A DNA stretch of 64,000 bases, from assembly GCF_000612665.1 (NCBI RefSeq), contig NZ_HG942076.1:62001-126000 (forward strand), read 5' to 3'. Numbering within the stretch: the first letter of the stretch is position 1; the number at the start of each line of letters is the position of its first letter. This document shows positions 55,830 to 64,000 of the stretch, one piece after another. The notes beneath the pieces are model-generated. The model saw nothing but the letters and a program-made list of their open reading frames with translations. It was not told the DNA's origin and did no database searches. The translations under genes were made by a program, and so were the position numbers. Source of the DNA: Neobacillus dielmonensis. GTDB lineage: Bacteria; Bacillota; Bacilli; Bacillales; Cytobacillaceae.

Positions 55830-57410
55830 TTAAACTTTATGAATCTTTGGCCATTCCAATTCAATGCCTGCTGCTGTCAACTGGGACTGGAAATCCTTTA
55901 AAATTGGTGCTTGATTTCTCACCTCAGAGGGAATGATTTTTTTATCAATGCAATAAGAAGCTAAATGTCCTGCCGCTTCACCGATATTCCACTCCACAGG
56001 ATGAAGCCGGTAACAGCCATTGGTCAAATGGGTGGTTCCAATATTTTTACTCGCAGGCAGTAAATTCCGCACTCGTACGGGAATCAAACTGCCGAGCGGA
56101 ATTTGAAAGGGATGGGCAGCGATATCAATGTAACTATTCATTCCTGTACTTGGATGCAGATCCAAACGATAACAGCCAATTCCTACACTATCTTCAAAAA
56201 ACGTGGCTGTATCCTTCCCATCGACTTCCCCACTAATATGCTGCTCTTTCACGGTGAATTCTGCTTGAATTCGCCTGGATTCCCGTATATAGGGATACAT
56301 AGCCAAACCATCCTCCGTACCCAGAACATCTTTCCTTAACCGAAGTCCAGGATAGCCAGTGCCGCCATCTGGCCGAGGGGCTTCGGTCTGCATCCAATAA
56401 AGTAAAGATAAGCTTAATTGTTTCGCATTATATAGATGCTTTTCTCTTTCTTCATCCGGTACATCTATAATCGGCCCCAGCCAATAATCATTTTGCGGCC
56501 AATTGACAATGGTCACGTCACTTTGAAAAGTCCCCGGGGCAAAATTGGTTTGATCAATAATTCGGCGATAATTCCATAATGAAAAACGATTGGGTTCATA
56601 AAAAAAGGAATATTCAATTGGCTCCAATGTATGGGGAACAAGTCCCCACCAGCTCAATTGTTTGGTTGGCCAAAATGGCGCCTGATAGTCCTTCCAAAAC
56701 TCATATTGAGCAGGTTTTTCGATGGTATGGTCTTCCCCTTCGAGATAATCCATCGCAAAACAATAAGTAAAAGCCTGCATATTAAAGGGTTCTGCCTCCC
56801 CATTAACCGCGTGGTCTTCACCTGTTTCTGCCTGTGACTCGGCTCCAATGACATATTCCACATTGGCAAGTGGCAATACATCTCCAGTTTCCGTTGCATC
56901 CAAATAGTACTTTCCCGTTAAAAACAGTGAATCTCCAGTTAATACACTGCACACCGTAAGGCCAAGTACATCGTCATTTTCTGTTTCTGCCTGACTTATT
57001 TTGTATCCCAATAAAATGGTGAGCTTGCCGCTGCTCAAATAAGGAGCAAACAAATCATACAGAACACGCAATGATACTCTTGGTTCATGACTAATACTGC
57101 TTACGATCGCATTACCAGGATTAAATGGAGGGTTGTTCTCTTGGCTATGATTCACTGGATAGTTAGCAAAATAATAGTCTCTAATTTTTCTTCGGAATGT
57201 TCGGTAATTTCTCGTCGCACCGAAACTTTCGATCCATGGATGTTCATCGGGCGGCACTCCTTGATTGGTAATCTGACCGCCAATCCAATTTGTTTCTTCT
57301 GTTAAAAGTACTGTTTTTCCAGTTTGCAGTGCAGCAAGTGCCGCCGCACATCCGCCAAGACTGCCGCCAATAATGACCAGATCTGCAGATCGTTCTTGTG
57401 AAGCCGTCAA
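55830..57410 (-). CDS. FAD-dependent oxidoreductase (FAD_oxidored type)
   Basis: About 526 aa. Seen: an N-terminal dinucleotide-binding motif VIIGGSLGGCAAALAAL with TEETNWIGGQITNQGVP, a family signature of PF12831 proteins, and a late DATETGDVLPLANVEY. Members act on sugars or sugar-derived acids in many glycan loci. I start at TTG 57410 with GAAGGGG 8 nt upstream; GTG 57419 is the alternative. Gene is 16 bp before the following gene in the operon. Confidence 0.85.
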   Translation of the reverse strand: MTASQERSADLVIIGGSLGGCAAALAALQTGKTVLLTEETNWIGGQITNQGVPPDEHPWIESFGATRNYRTFRRKIRDYYFANYPVNHSQENNPPFNPGNAIVSSISHEPRVSLRVLYDLFAPYLSSGKLTILLGYKISQAETENDDVLGLTVCSVLTGDSLFLTGKYYLDATETGDVLPLANVEYVIGAESQAETGEDHAVNGEAEPFNMQAFTYCFAMDYLEGEDHTIEKPAQYEFWKDYQAPFWPTKQLSWWGLVPHTLEPIEYSFFYEPNRFSLWNYRRIIDQTNFAPGTFQSDVTIVNWPQNDYWLGPIIDVPDEEREKHLYNAKQLSLSLLYWMQTEAPRPDGGTGYPGLRLRKDVLGTEDGLAMYPYIRESRRIQAEFTVKEQHISGEVDGKDTATFFEDSVGIGCYRLDLHPSTGMNSYIDIAAHPFQIPLGSLIPVRVRNLLPASKNIGTTHLTNGCYRLHPVEWNIGEAAGHLASYCIDKKIIPSEVRNQAPILKDFQSQLTAAGIELEWPKIHKV

Positions 57411-57433
57411 TTTATTCACCCCTTCATTTTCAG

Positions 57434-57483
57434 GACGCCTGTAAAAGCAATCAAGGAACTATTATTTAAGTTTTACAGGCGTC
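57434..57483. repeat. Inverted repeat over the end of the first Gfo gene
   Basis: Perfect 13-bp arms GACGCCTGTAAAA (57434-57446) and TTTTACAGGCGTC (57471-57483) with a 24-nt loop. The second arm is inside the last codons (KTPVK) of the Gfo/Idh/MocA gene. A likely intercistronic mRNA hairpin. Confidence 0.7.
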
Positions 57484-58436
57484 TTCTTTTCATGAGACTG
57501 ATAGGCTGCAAGTGCAACTTCAACCGCTTTCATACCGGAATGGCCTGTAGCCAGAGGCGCTCTTCCTTCTCTAATACTGTTAACAAAGTCTTCGATTAGT
57601 CCTGCGTCCATATCGTCGCCCCAGCCAATCCACTGGACACCATCGGAATCAGAATATAAATCAATCTTTTGGGAAAAAGCGTCTACCTTTAGCGTTCCAT
57701 TGGTTCCGATAATCTCGAGTGTGACATCGCCCCATGTCGGATAAGAACGATTCCTAGACCAGCTGCAATCTAATGTAGCAAACATCCCATTGGTAAATTC
57801 CATGGTAATAATGCCACAATCATCAATTGGTTGATTGGTATACACACTGCCAATTTCAGCGTAAACCTCATTTACTTCGGCGCCTGTGAACCATCTGATA
57901 ATATCGACCACATGGACGGTATGATCAAGAACCGCTCCACCGCCAGATTTTGCTTTGTCAATAAACCAGCCGCCAGGGTTCGTTCCACGGTTTGTTCCTT
58001 TGATGGCCAAAATTTCGCCGAGCACGCCCTGATCAATCATCTCTTTAGCCTGTTGAATCGGCGTGTTAAACCGAACAGGAAAAGCGGTTCCTAACAACAC
58101 TTGGTTTTCTTCACAAACGGTGATCATTTCTTCCATATCGGCTAGATTGGTCGCCAATGGTTTTTCACAGAGTACATGTTTGCCAGCCTTGGCGGCAGCC
58201 ACCACATGTTGATGATGGAAACTGTTTTCTGAGGTAACGATTACGGCATCAATATCGGTTTGTAGCAAATCTTGATAATTTTTAAAATAGGCTGTGTCAA
58301 AAAGCTGAGAAGCCTGTTTGCCTCTCTCTTCGTTATCATCGGCGATTCCTGCTAGCGTGACACCTTCCATTGCTTTCAATACGGATGCATAACTATTGGC
58401 ATGCATATGGGCAAAACTGATGATGCCAATTTTCAT
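57462..58436 (-). CDS. Gfo/Idh/MocA-family oxidoreductase A
   Basis: 324 aa NAD(P)-dependent sugar dehydrogenase type: Rossmann start KIGIISFAHMHANSYASVL, CEKPLA (the conserved EKP with catalytic Lys), then the C-terminal beta-sheet domain (GAVLDHTVHVVDIIRWFTG with active-site His). Overlaps the second Gfo gene by ATGA, so they are coupled. Paired enzymes of this kind often make and reduce 3-keto-sugars. Substrate unknown. Confidence 0.9.
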   Translation of the reverse strand: MKIGIISFAHMHANSYASVLKAMEGVTLAGIADDNEERGKQASQLFDTAYFKNYQDLLQTDIDAVIVTSENSFHHQHVVAAAKAGKHVLCEKPLATNLADMEEMITVCEENQVLLGTAFPVRFNTPIQQAKEMIDQGVLGEILAIKGTNRGTNPGGWFIDKAKSGGGAVLDHTVHVVDIIRWFTGAEVNEVYAEIGSVYTNQPIDDCGIITMEFTNGMFATLDCSWSRNRSYPTWGDVTLEIIGTNGTLKVDAFSQKIDLYSDSDGVQWIGWGDDMDAGLIEDFVNSIREGRAPLATGHSGMKAVEVALAAYQSHEKKTPVKLK

Positions 58437-59446
58437 AGCAGAACGCCCCCTTCACGGCCCAACGATACTGGTAAGCCGGTTTTTAATGATTGAAGTGCAG
58501 CTACTGAAATTTCCATGGCTTTATAAGCATCTTCCGCTGAGACAATCGGCGTTGCATTTGTTTTTAAACAGGTTAAGAAATGCTCCAGTTCAATCGTATA
58601 AGGTGTTTTTTTCAAAGGACTTTGGGGAACGGCTACACCGCCGCTGCTCTTTGCTTTCGATTGTTTCATAGAAAGAAGCACAGGCTCTTCTTTTAAGCTA
58701 TCATATTCAATGATGCCGGTTTTTCCGGCAAATTCAAATTGTGTCGAAAAAGTCTGATGGGCCCAGGTTCCCTCCACATGGGCAATCACCCCAGATTGAA
58801 AGACTAACGTAACCAGAGCATAATCAAGGTGTTCGATGTTTCGTTCAGCAAGACCTTTCGCAAATACGCGGTCCACTTCTCCAAAGTTCCAGCGCAAATA
58901 ATCAAAATCATGGATCATTAAGTCAAGGATGACCCCGCCGCTTTTCGTATGGTCTGCATACCAATCACTCCAGCCTGCAGGAAATTCTCCTCCCCGTCTT
59001 GTACGAACGACCCCAATCTCGCCAATCGTTTCATTGGCAATCAACTCGTGTACTTTTGCATATTGCGGGAAAAACCGCACCACATGACCAACAAATAATT
59101 TCACCTGTTTTGCTTCACAGTAATCAATCATTTCTCGTGCGTCTTCCAATGTATAAGCCAAAGGTTTTTCGCAGATGACATGGATTCCATAATCAGCCGC
59201 TTTCATCACATATTCTTTATGCAAATAAGTAGGAACACAAATATCGATGACATCAATATGTTCCAGGGTGTTTACGGCTTCGTCCAAGGTTTGAAAAAGC
59301 TTTGTATCATGCTGACCAATGATTTGTTCCGCTTGTTCTTTTCTCAAATCGACAATTCCTGCTAAATGAACATCTTCCATAGAATAATAGGAAGCAGCAT
59401 GTTCCATTCCCATTGTTCCTGCACCAATCAATAAAATTTCTTGCAT
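58433..59446 (-). CDS. Gfo/Idh/MocA-family oxidoreductase B
   Basis: 337 aa paralogue: ILLIGAGTMGMEHAASYYSM, VICEKPLAYTLEDA and GGVILDLMIHDFDYLRWNFG carry the same three motifs. Its stop overlaps the start of oxidoreductase A by 4 nt. The two may act as a dehydrogenase pair on different intermediates. GAGAAAGAGG ribosome binding site. Third gene after GH20 and GH1. Confidence 0.9.
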   Translation of the reverse strand: MQEILLIGAGTMGMEHAASYYSMEDVHLAGIVDLRKEQAEQIIGQHDTKLFQTLDEAVNTLEHIDVIDICVPTYLHKEYVMKAADYGIHVICEKPLAYTLEDAREMIDYCEAKQVKLFVGHVVRFFPQYAKVHELIANETIGEIGVVRTRRGGEFPAGWSDWYADHTKSGGVILDLMIHDFDYLRWNFGEVDRVFAKGLAERNIEHLDYALVTLVFQSGVIAHVEGTWAHQTFSTQFEFAGKTGIIEYDSLKEEPVLLSMKQSKAKSSGGVAVPQSPLKKTPYTIELEHFLTCLKTNATPIVSAEDAYKAMEISVAALQSLKTGLPVSLGREGGVLL

Positions 59447-59473
59447 ATGATTAGCCCCTCTTTCTCAGCCTAT

Positions 59474-60817
59474 TTATATTTCCATCCAGCCATTTGCGAT
59501 GACTTTTTTATACCAGTAGTAGCTTTCCTTTTTCTTTCGCTCCAATGTTTGAAAGTCTACATAAACAAGACCAAACCGTTTTCCATAGCCTTCTGCCCAT
59601 TCAAAATTATCGAGTAACGACCATGCCAGATAGCCGATAATCGGGATTCCCGATTCAATCGCTCGGCTTACCGCTGTTAAATGCTGTTGGTAATATTTTA
59701 CTCGGTTTTGGTCCATCACTTTTCCATTCACCAGTTCGTCCCTACAGCATGCCCCGTTTTCTGTAATAAATAAGGGAATAGGTCCATAGCGTTCGGCAAG
59801 ATAATGAAACACCTTATAGAGACCGTCTGCATAGATCGGCCATTCGATATAGGTTTGGTCATAATCGATTTCAATGTTTTCAATATCCAATAATCCAGTG
59901 TCTTTTTTATAACGAGCAACGTTTCCGGAATAATAGTTGACTCCGATGAAATCAATCGGCTGCTGAATGATTTCCATGTCACCCTCTTCGACATGGAGCT
60001 CGGCCCCTTTGTTTTTAAACCACTCAACCAAGTATGGAGGATATTCCCCTTTGAAAATCGGGTCGAGAAACCAGTCAATATTATGACCAATCTCCCTCCT
60101 GCAAGCCTCCATGTCTTCCGGTTTCTGGCTAAATGGTTCCCTCCAGGTTGTATTCGTGGCGGTACCGATTTGACCTTCTATCCCCAAATCCCTAAATAAC
60201 TTGACTGCTCTTCCATGTGCTAAAACTAAATGATGCGATACATCAACGGCTAGCTGCAGGTCTGTAAATCCGGGTGCATGAACACCTTGATAATTTGATA
60301 AAAAGGCCGCACATAATGGCTCATTAATTGTTTGCCAATATTTCACTTTTCCATTAAATTCGCTAAAAATCGTTTCCGCATACTGACTAAAAGCATCAAC
60401 CGTGTCTCGATTTGCCCAGCCGCCTTGATCCTGCAGACTCTGCGGGAGATCCCAATGATACAGGGTAAGCATTGGTTCGATTCCTTTTTCCACTAATCTA
60501 TCAACCAGTTTATGATAATAGTTCAACCCTTTAGGATTGAGTTCTCCTGTTCCGTTCGGATAAATCCTTGGCCAGGAAACAGAAAAACGATACACCTTCG
60601 CCCCTAATTGGTCTAATAAATCAATATCCTCTGGATAACGATGATAGCTATCACATGCGACATCGCCGTTATCTCCATTTTTCACATTTCCTGGAGTATG
60701 GGAAAAGGTATCCCATATCGATAGACTTCTCCCATCCTCGAATGCCGCACCTTCTACCTGATAGGCAGCTGTAGCCGTTCCCCACTTCATATCTTTTGGA
60801 AACTGAATAATTGGCAT
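59474..60817 (-). CDS. GH1 beta-glucosidase-type glycosidase
   Basis: 447 aa full-length GH1: WGTATAAYQVEGA at the N-terminus, acid/base in TINEPLC, nucleophile in LFITENGA, and C-terminal LLDNFEWAEGYGKRFGLVYVD. It hydrolyses beta-glucosides or beta-galactosides; the phospho-specific signature is not visible. GGAGGG before ATG overlaps the GH20 stop. Cytoplasmic, no signal peptide, so it acts on imported oligosaccharides. Confidence 0.93.
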   Translation of the reverse strand: MPIIQFPKDMKWGTATAAYQVEGAAFEDGRSLSIWDTFSHTPGNVKNGDNGDVACDSYHRYPEDIDLLDQLGAKVYRFSVSWPRIYPNGTGELNPKGLNYYHKLVDRLVEKGIEPMLTLYHWDLPQSLQDQGGWANRDTVDAFSQYAETIFSEFNGKVKYWQTINEPLCAAFLSNYQGVHAPGFTDLQLAVDVSHHLVLAHGRAVKLFRDLGIEGQIGTATNTTWREPFSQKPEDMEACRREIGHNIDWFLDPIFKGEYPPYLVEWFKNKGAELHVEEGDMEIIQQPIDFIGVNYYSGNVARYKKDTGLLDIENIEIDYDQTYIEWPIYADGLYKVFHYLAERYGPIPLFITENGACCRDELVNGKVMDQNRVKYYQQHLTAVSRAIESGIPIIGYLAWSLLDNFEWAEGYGKRFGLVYVDFQTLERKKKESYYWYKKVIANGWMEI

Positions 60818-60829
60818 CTGTTTGCCCTC

Positions 60830-62710
60830 CTAAAGGATATTGCCTGCTGTAGCAATCCGGTGGTAGAAGTGGTTGCCTAAAGAGCCTTCAGCGATTCCAT
60901 TGGGTCCATCATGCACCAGCCGCTCTGCTTCCAACTCTTCTATGATGGCGATTTGATTTTCTATCCATTGGTGAATTCGCCATTGTGCCGTTTCCATCCG
61001 GGCGATTGCTCCGCCATAGCGAAGCTCCAATACTTCCCAGCCAAATGGTTTATATAAGGAAAACCATACGTCCCTATGCTTGTGCCGTAGAACCCCGACC
61101 TCTTTGGTCAGTTGTTTCACTTCTTCCAAAAGAGAGGCCATTTTTTCTTTATCCTTAAGATCATAGGCAGCCTTTAACTGGATGCCCATTTCTGCTTTTA
61201 CACTTAAAACACGAGCTAATTGTTCGTAGAACTCAAATAAAGATCGTGCGTTAGGGTTTCTATCTTTGGCAGCATGTAAAAGGGGAACAAGTTTTTGATA
61301 ATGCTCATTCATGTTTAGTCCACGAATATTTTCATCAAATAATCCAAGCAGTAAATCCTGCCACAACAGAAACTTTGAAGCATTGGACGAGCGTAAATTA
61401 TTTTTCATAACGCCCGGGGTTTCATCTAATTGGTTGAATAGAAGAAAATCATCTAACTGATTGCCCGTACTGAAATGGAATCGTTCTGCTAAATGAGCTT
61501 TGTTCACTGTTTGATGGTAAGTGTGTTCAGCAAACAACTGAATGACAGGCAATGCAGTAGTAAGTGGGGTTTCTGCTCCATTATCTCCCCATAGTGTAGT
61601 GAAAACTTCTTGGATGCCTTCTTTTTTGCATGCCGTTAAAGCCGCTTCCGTCGTCGCAAACGCTCTTCCATAGTTGGGTGATATCCCATTCCATGTCCAG
61701 GCACCGCCAGCAAAAACAGTCTCTCTTCCCAATTGTTTATGCTTCTCAAAATAAGTGCGATAAAATGCCTCGTCTTCATGATAGTAGTCCCAATAAACAA
61801 GCTGAACATTTTCTGGTATGGAATCAATTGCTTCCTGAGGAATATTGACTTCCGAATCATAATATTCCCCATCCTTAGAGCCCAATCGGAAGTACATATC
61901 GCTCCAAATCATCGGTTTCAAACCATGCTGCTCGGCAATGGACACCACTTGGCTTAAGTGCTGGTTCATAATCTCAAATCGATTTTGATAGCCATTTTGA
62001 TCTAAATAACGTCCTAGTCCAAGCTGATGGGCTTCATCCATTCCAATATGAATTCGTTTCGATTTAAATGGCCTTGAAGCAGCCTCAATCATACTTTCAA
62101 TAAACTGATAGGTTTTCGGTTCACCGACTAGTAAAATATCAGCGGTGTCTCTTATGTTGGCAGCATAGCCCCATTTCAATGCCATCGTTAAATGGGCCAG
62201 GGTTTGAATGCAGGGGATCATTTCAATTCCAAAGCGATCCGCATATTCGTCACATGTTTTCAGTTCGGATTCGGTATACCTACCACGCATATAGCCGAAA
62301 TACGGATAATCCGGAACTTCATAGGTATCTTCTGTGTACAGCATGACGACGTTTAATCCCATAATGGCCATTTTCCTAAGCAGCCCTTTTACTTCATCCA
62401 CTTTTAATACAGCATTTCGAGAAGCATCCAGCATCACACCACTGGTTTGAAATTGAGGCTGTTCTGTCAGTTCAAATTCGCCAAGCTTTGTGTATTTCTC
62501 TACCCATAAACCAATCGCACGAAAAAAGTGAATTTTATCCTGATAGAAAATCTCGCCTTTACCGTCTTTGTTGCGAACCTGGATAGGACCGACCCGTTGC
62601 GTGACTGAAATCGGGTATCCCGTTTCTGTTAATTGTATGTTCAATTCTTCCGATAAAGATTGTAAACCCATCAATATGGAATTCGTTTCACCCAATAAAT
62701 GAATTTGCAT
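60830..62710 (-). CDS. GH20 hexosaminidase, GcnA-like
   Basis: 626 aa. The GH20 barrel runs about residues 85-400 with GVMLDASRNAVLKVDEVKGLLRK (barrel entry) and the catalytic Asp-Glu pair in IHIGMDEAHQLG, then TTLWGDNGAE. A long helical C-terminal domain follows, as in GcnA-type enzymes. It removes terminal beta-linked GlcNAc or GalNAc. GAGG ribosome binding site. A perfect 26-bp palindrome lies just upstream. Substrate inferred only from family. Confidence 0.85.
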   Translation of the reverse strand: MQIHLLGETNSILMGLQSLSEELNIQLTETGYPISVTQRVGPIQVRNKDGKGEIFYQDKIHFFRAIGLWVEKYTKLGEFELTEQPQFQTSGVMLDASRNAVLKVDEVKGLLRKMAIMGLNVVMLYTEDTYEVPDYPYFGYMRGRYTESELKTCDEYADRFGIEMIPCIQTLAHLTMALKWGYAANIRDTADILLVGEPKTYQFIESMIEAASRPFKSKRIHIGMDEAHQLGLGRYLDQNGYQNRFEIMNQHLSQVVSIAEQHGLKPMIWSDMYFRLGSKDGEYYDSEVNIPQEAIDSIPENVQLVYWDYYHEDEAFYRTYFEKHKQLGRETVFAGGAWTWNGISPNYGRAFATTEAALTACKKEGIQEVFTTLWGDNGAETPLTTALPVIQLFAEHTYHQTVNKAHLAERFHFSTGNQLDDFLLFNQLDETPGVMKNNLRSSNASKFLLWQDLLLGLFDENIRGLNMNEHYQKLVPLLHAAKDRNPNARSLFEFYEQLARVLSVKAEMGIQLKAAYDLKDKEKMASLLEEVKQLTKEVGVLRHKHRDVWFSLYKPFGWEVLELRYGGAIARMETAQWRIHQWIENQIAIIEELEAERLVHDGPNGIAEGSLGNHFYHRIATAGNIL

Positions 62711-62739
62711 TTGTACTACCTCATTTCACGTGTAAATAT

Positions 62740-62765
62740 GACCCATTGTATCGATACAATGGGTC
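62740..62765. promoter_or_regulatory. Perfect 26-bp palindrome in front of the GH20 gene
   Basis: A perfect 26-bp palindrome with 13-bp arms GACCCATTGTATC and GATACAATGGGTC. The central TTGTATCGATACAA has the centre-CG form of LacI-type operators. It lies 30 bp upstream of the GH20 start and 21 bp after the dehydrogenase stop. It could equally be a terminator or processing hairpin. No regulator gene is in the window part of the cluster. Confidence 0.55.
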
Positions 62766-62786
62766 AACTTATTTCTCGAAACTTCG

Positions 62787-63791
62787 TTACTTAAAGCAAA
62801 TAAGCTTTGTAAGTGTCGTAGATTCCTTATTAAACAGTTTTTCAAACTCTTGCGGCGCTTGATTAAATTCAATTACCTCTGTAATGAATGGTTGAACATC
62901 AACCCGTCTTTCTTTGACAAGCCGAATATATTCCTCTACATTTCTGCCTTCCGTCCAGCGAACATATTCATACGGATAGTCAATCGCTTCTTTTTCATAT
63001 ACATGGTCATACCGGCCAGGACCGCCTGCTCGAGAAATCAACAGCTCTGCTTCTTTCGCAAACATTAGCTCTCTTGGAAAATCCGGTTCAACATCGCCGA
63101 CAATAACAGCCTTCCCTTTATTGCGGATCCATTTCAAACATTCTTGTGTCAGCGGCGAACGTTTCCCCCCCGCACATAATAGCACGGCATCAGCTCCACG
63201 GGATTTGGTCTCAATCCGTATCGCCTCTTCCATTTCCTCAACCGTTGAATAGGCTTTAATGGATTCTCCCTGCAGCATATCAACCCGGCTTTTATGTAGA
63301 TCATAGGCAATGACATTGTAGGCAGCAGCATGGGCGATTTTTGCAATTAATTGTCCTAAAACGCCTAACCCGACAATAACTGCTGTTTCACCAAATTGAA
63401 GGTTGGCAATCCTTAGTGCATGGATTGCAATGGCGCCAAGTCCCCCAAGAGCTGCTTCCTTAGGGTCAACAGATTCAGGAACTTTTGCATAAAGCGTGCT
63501 AGGAACTAACAAATATTCATCATGGTGAACATATGGAGCCCCATAACAGGCAACCAAATCCCCTTTTTTCACATCGGTGATCTTACTTCCGCATTCCACT
63601 ACTTCCCCCATTGCACTATAACCGAGATGAACCTGCTTATTTTCACTATTTGATAGAATTGTAAGTTCTGTTCCTGGTGAAATGACAGAATACAACGTTT
63701 TGACTAATATATAGGAAGGTTTTCCTTCTATCTGTGGTATCTCGTCTTCAATAATTTCAATCTTCTGGTTGTGCGCTACAATTCTTTTCAT
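62787..63791 (-). CDS. MDR-family dehydrogenase lacking zinc Cys
   Basis: 334 aa medium-chain dehydrogenase/reductase: GroES-like part (LGYSAMGEVVECGSKITDVKKGD), then NAD-binding AVIVGLGVLGQLIAKIA. The usual zinc-ligand CGICGSD is YSVISPGTEL, so the catalytic Cys is absent and the enzyme may not use zinc in the usual way. Such enzymes are frequent next to Gfo/Idh/MocA genes. First complete gene of the cluster after the lyase. The gap to the lyase gene is 21 bp. Confidence 0.87.
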   Translation of the reverse strand: MKRIVAHNQKIEIIEDEIPQIEGKPSYILVKTLYSVISPGTELTILSNSENKQVHLGYSAMGEVVECGSKITDVKKGDLVACYGAPYVHHDEYLLVPSTLYAKVPESVDPKEAALGGLGAIAIHALRIANLQFGETAVIVGLGVLGQLIAKIAHAAAYNVIAYDLHKSRVDMLQGESIKAYSTVEEMEEAIRIETKSRGADAVLLCAGGKRSPLTQECLKWIRNKGKAVIVGDVEPDFPRELMFAKEAELLISRAGGPGRYDHVYEKEAIDYPYEYVRWTEGRNVEEYIRLVKERRVDVQPFITEVIEFNQAPQEFEKLFNKESTTLTKLICFK

Positions 63792-63812
63792 CCGAACTCT
63801 GCCTTCCGTCTA

Positions 63813-64000
63813 TTATTTAGCGAACCACTTGGATAAATTGGCTTTGACAAATTCATCATCCTGTAAGTGTGGGTAGCTAGCATAAATCCGATCCAGCTCT
63901 TCTGCCTGACCAGGACTTAGTACTTCACGGTCAAGCAAACACCAATTTCCTTGTAACAATCCTTGTCTTGCCAATATTTCATTAATGCCAGCAATACTTC
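63813..64000 (-). CDS. DHDPS-family lyase, partial
   Basis: Only the C-terminal ~62 residues are present; the gene continues past the window edge. Seen: INEILARQGLLQGNWCLLDRE, LSPGQAEELDRIYASYPHL, and the closing KANLSKWFAK, typical of dihydrodipicolinate synthase family aldolases (N-acetylneuraminate lyase/sugar-acid aldolase group). It would supply the aldol or retro-aldol step of the cluster. The catalytic Lys lies outside the window. Confidence 0.8.
   Translation of the reverse strand, partial: SIAGINEILARQGLLQGNWCLLDREVLSPGQAEELDRIYASYPHLQDDEFVKANLSKWFAK

Overview
The window looks like a chromosomal segment of an endospore-forming Bacillaceae bacterium (Bacillus/Neobacillus type; genus inferred, not proven). 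The evidence is a gerA-type germinant receptor operon, a YjcZ-type small protein, homologues of Bacillus subtilis genes (csaA, hxlAB, opuC, bcrC, ykoN/ykoS/ykoT-like), strong AGGAGG ribosome binding sites, many TTG/GTG starts and moderate to low GC. I saw no rRNA, tRNA, CRISPR array, prophage or intact insertion sequence.

Layout. 0-5 kb: AAC(3)-family acetyltransferase, RuMP formaldehyde-fixation pair hxlAB behind a structured leader, csaA, AraC regulator, methyltransferase. 5-12 kb: aldehyde dehydrogenase, GH51 arabinofuranosidase, YkvA-like protein, a wrecked glycosyltransferase, CocE-type hydrolase, plus two unrelated tandem arrays that both have a ~52-bp period. 12-19 kb: osmoprotection block, with opuCA-CB-CC-CD divergent from a GbsR-type repressor that is followed by a three-gene carnitine-to-glycine-betaine pathway. 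19-34 kb: PatB-type lyase, two-component system, DedA-PAP2 fusion, bcrC, small genes, an Excalibur lipoprotein with a long Ala/Glu/Lys repeat, then a six-gene envelope glycosylation operon (two MGDG-synthase-like glycosyltransferases, polysaccharide deacetylase, CsbB/YkoT-like GT2, GtrA, DUF6044) and another DedA. 34-41 kb: lipoprotein, LMW phosphatase, a frameshifted CBO0543 gene beside an intact paralogue, LysR/EamA pair, racemase with an upstream small ORF, Mrr-type nuclease. 41-46 kb: spore germination operon. 46-52 kb: a complete inducible beta-lactam resistance regulon (blaI, blaR1, class B PBP, class A beta-lactamase) with recognisable BlaI-type operators. 52-64 kb: a compact minus-strand catabolic cluster (DUF4838/GH67-like, toroid-like protein, FAD oxidoreductase, two Gfo/Idh/MocA, GH1, GH20, MDR dehydrogenase, DHDPS-family lyase cut by the window edge) whose substrate I cannot name.

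Across the window at least fifteen loci carry a dispersed imperfect palindrome built on the core AGAACCGTCCC / GGGACGGTTCT. The core is constant while the flanking arms vary. Copies sit mostly at 3' ends of genes; in several cases they touch or supply the stop codon, and in one gene they encode the C-terminal tail. This repeat family, the two 52-bp arrays, the glycan catabolic cluster and the envelope glycosylation/undecaprenyl-phosphate neighbourhood are the most interesting items.
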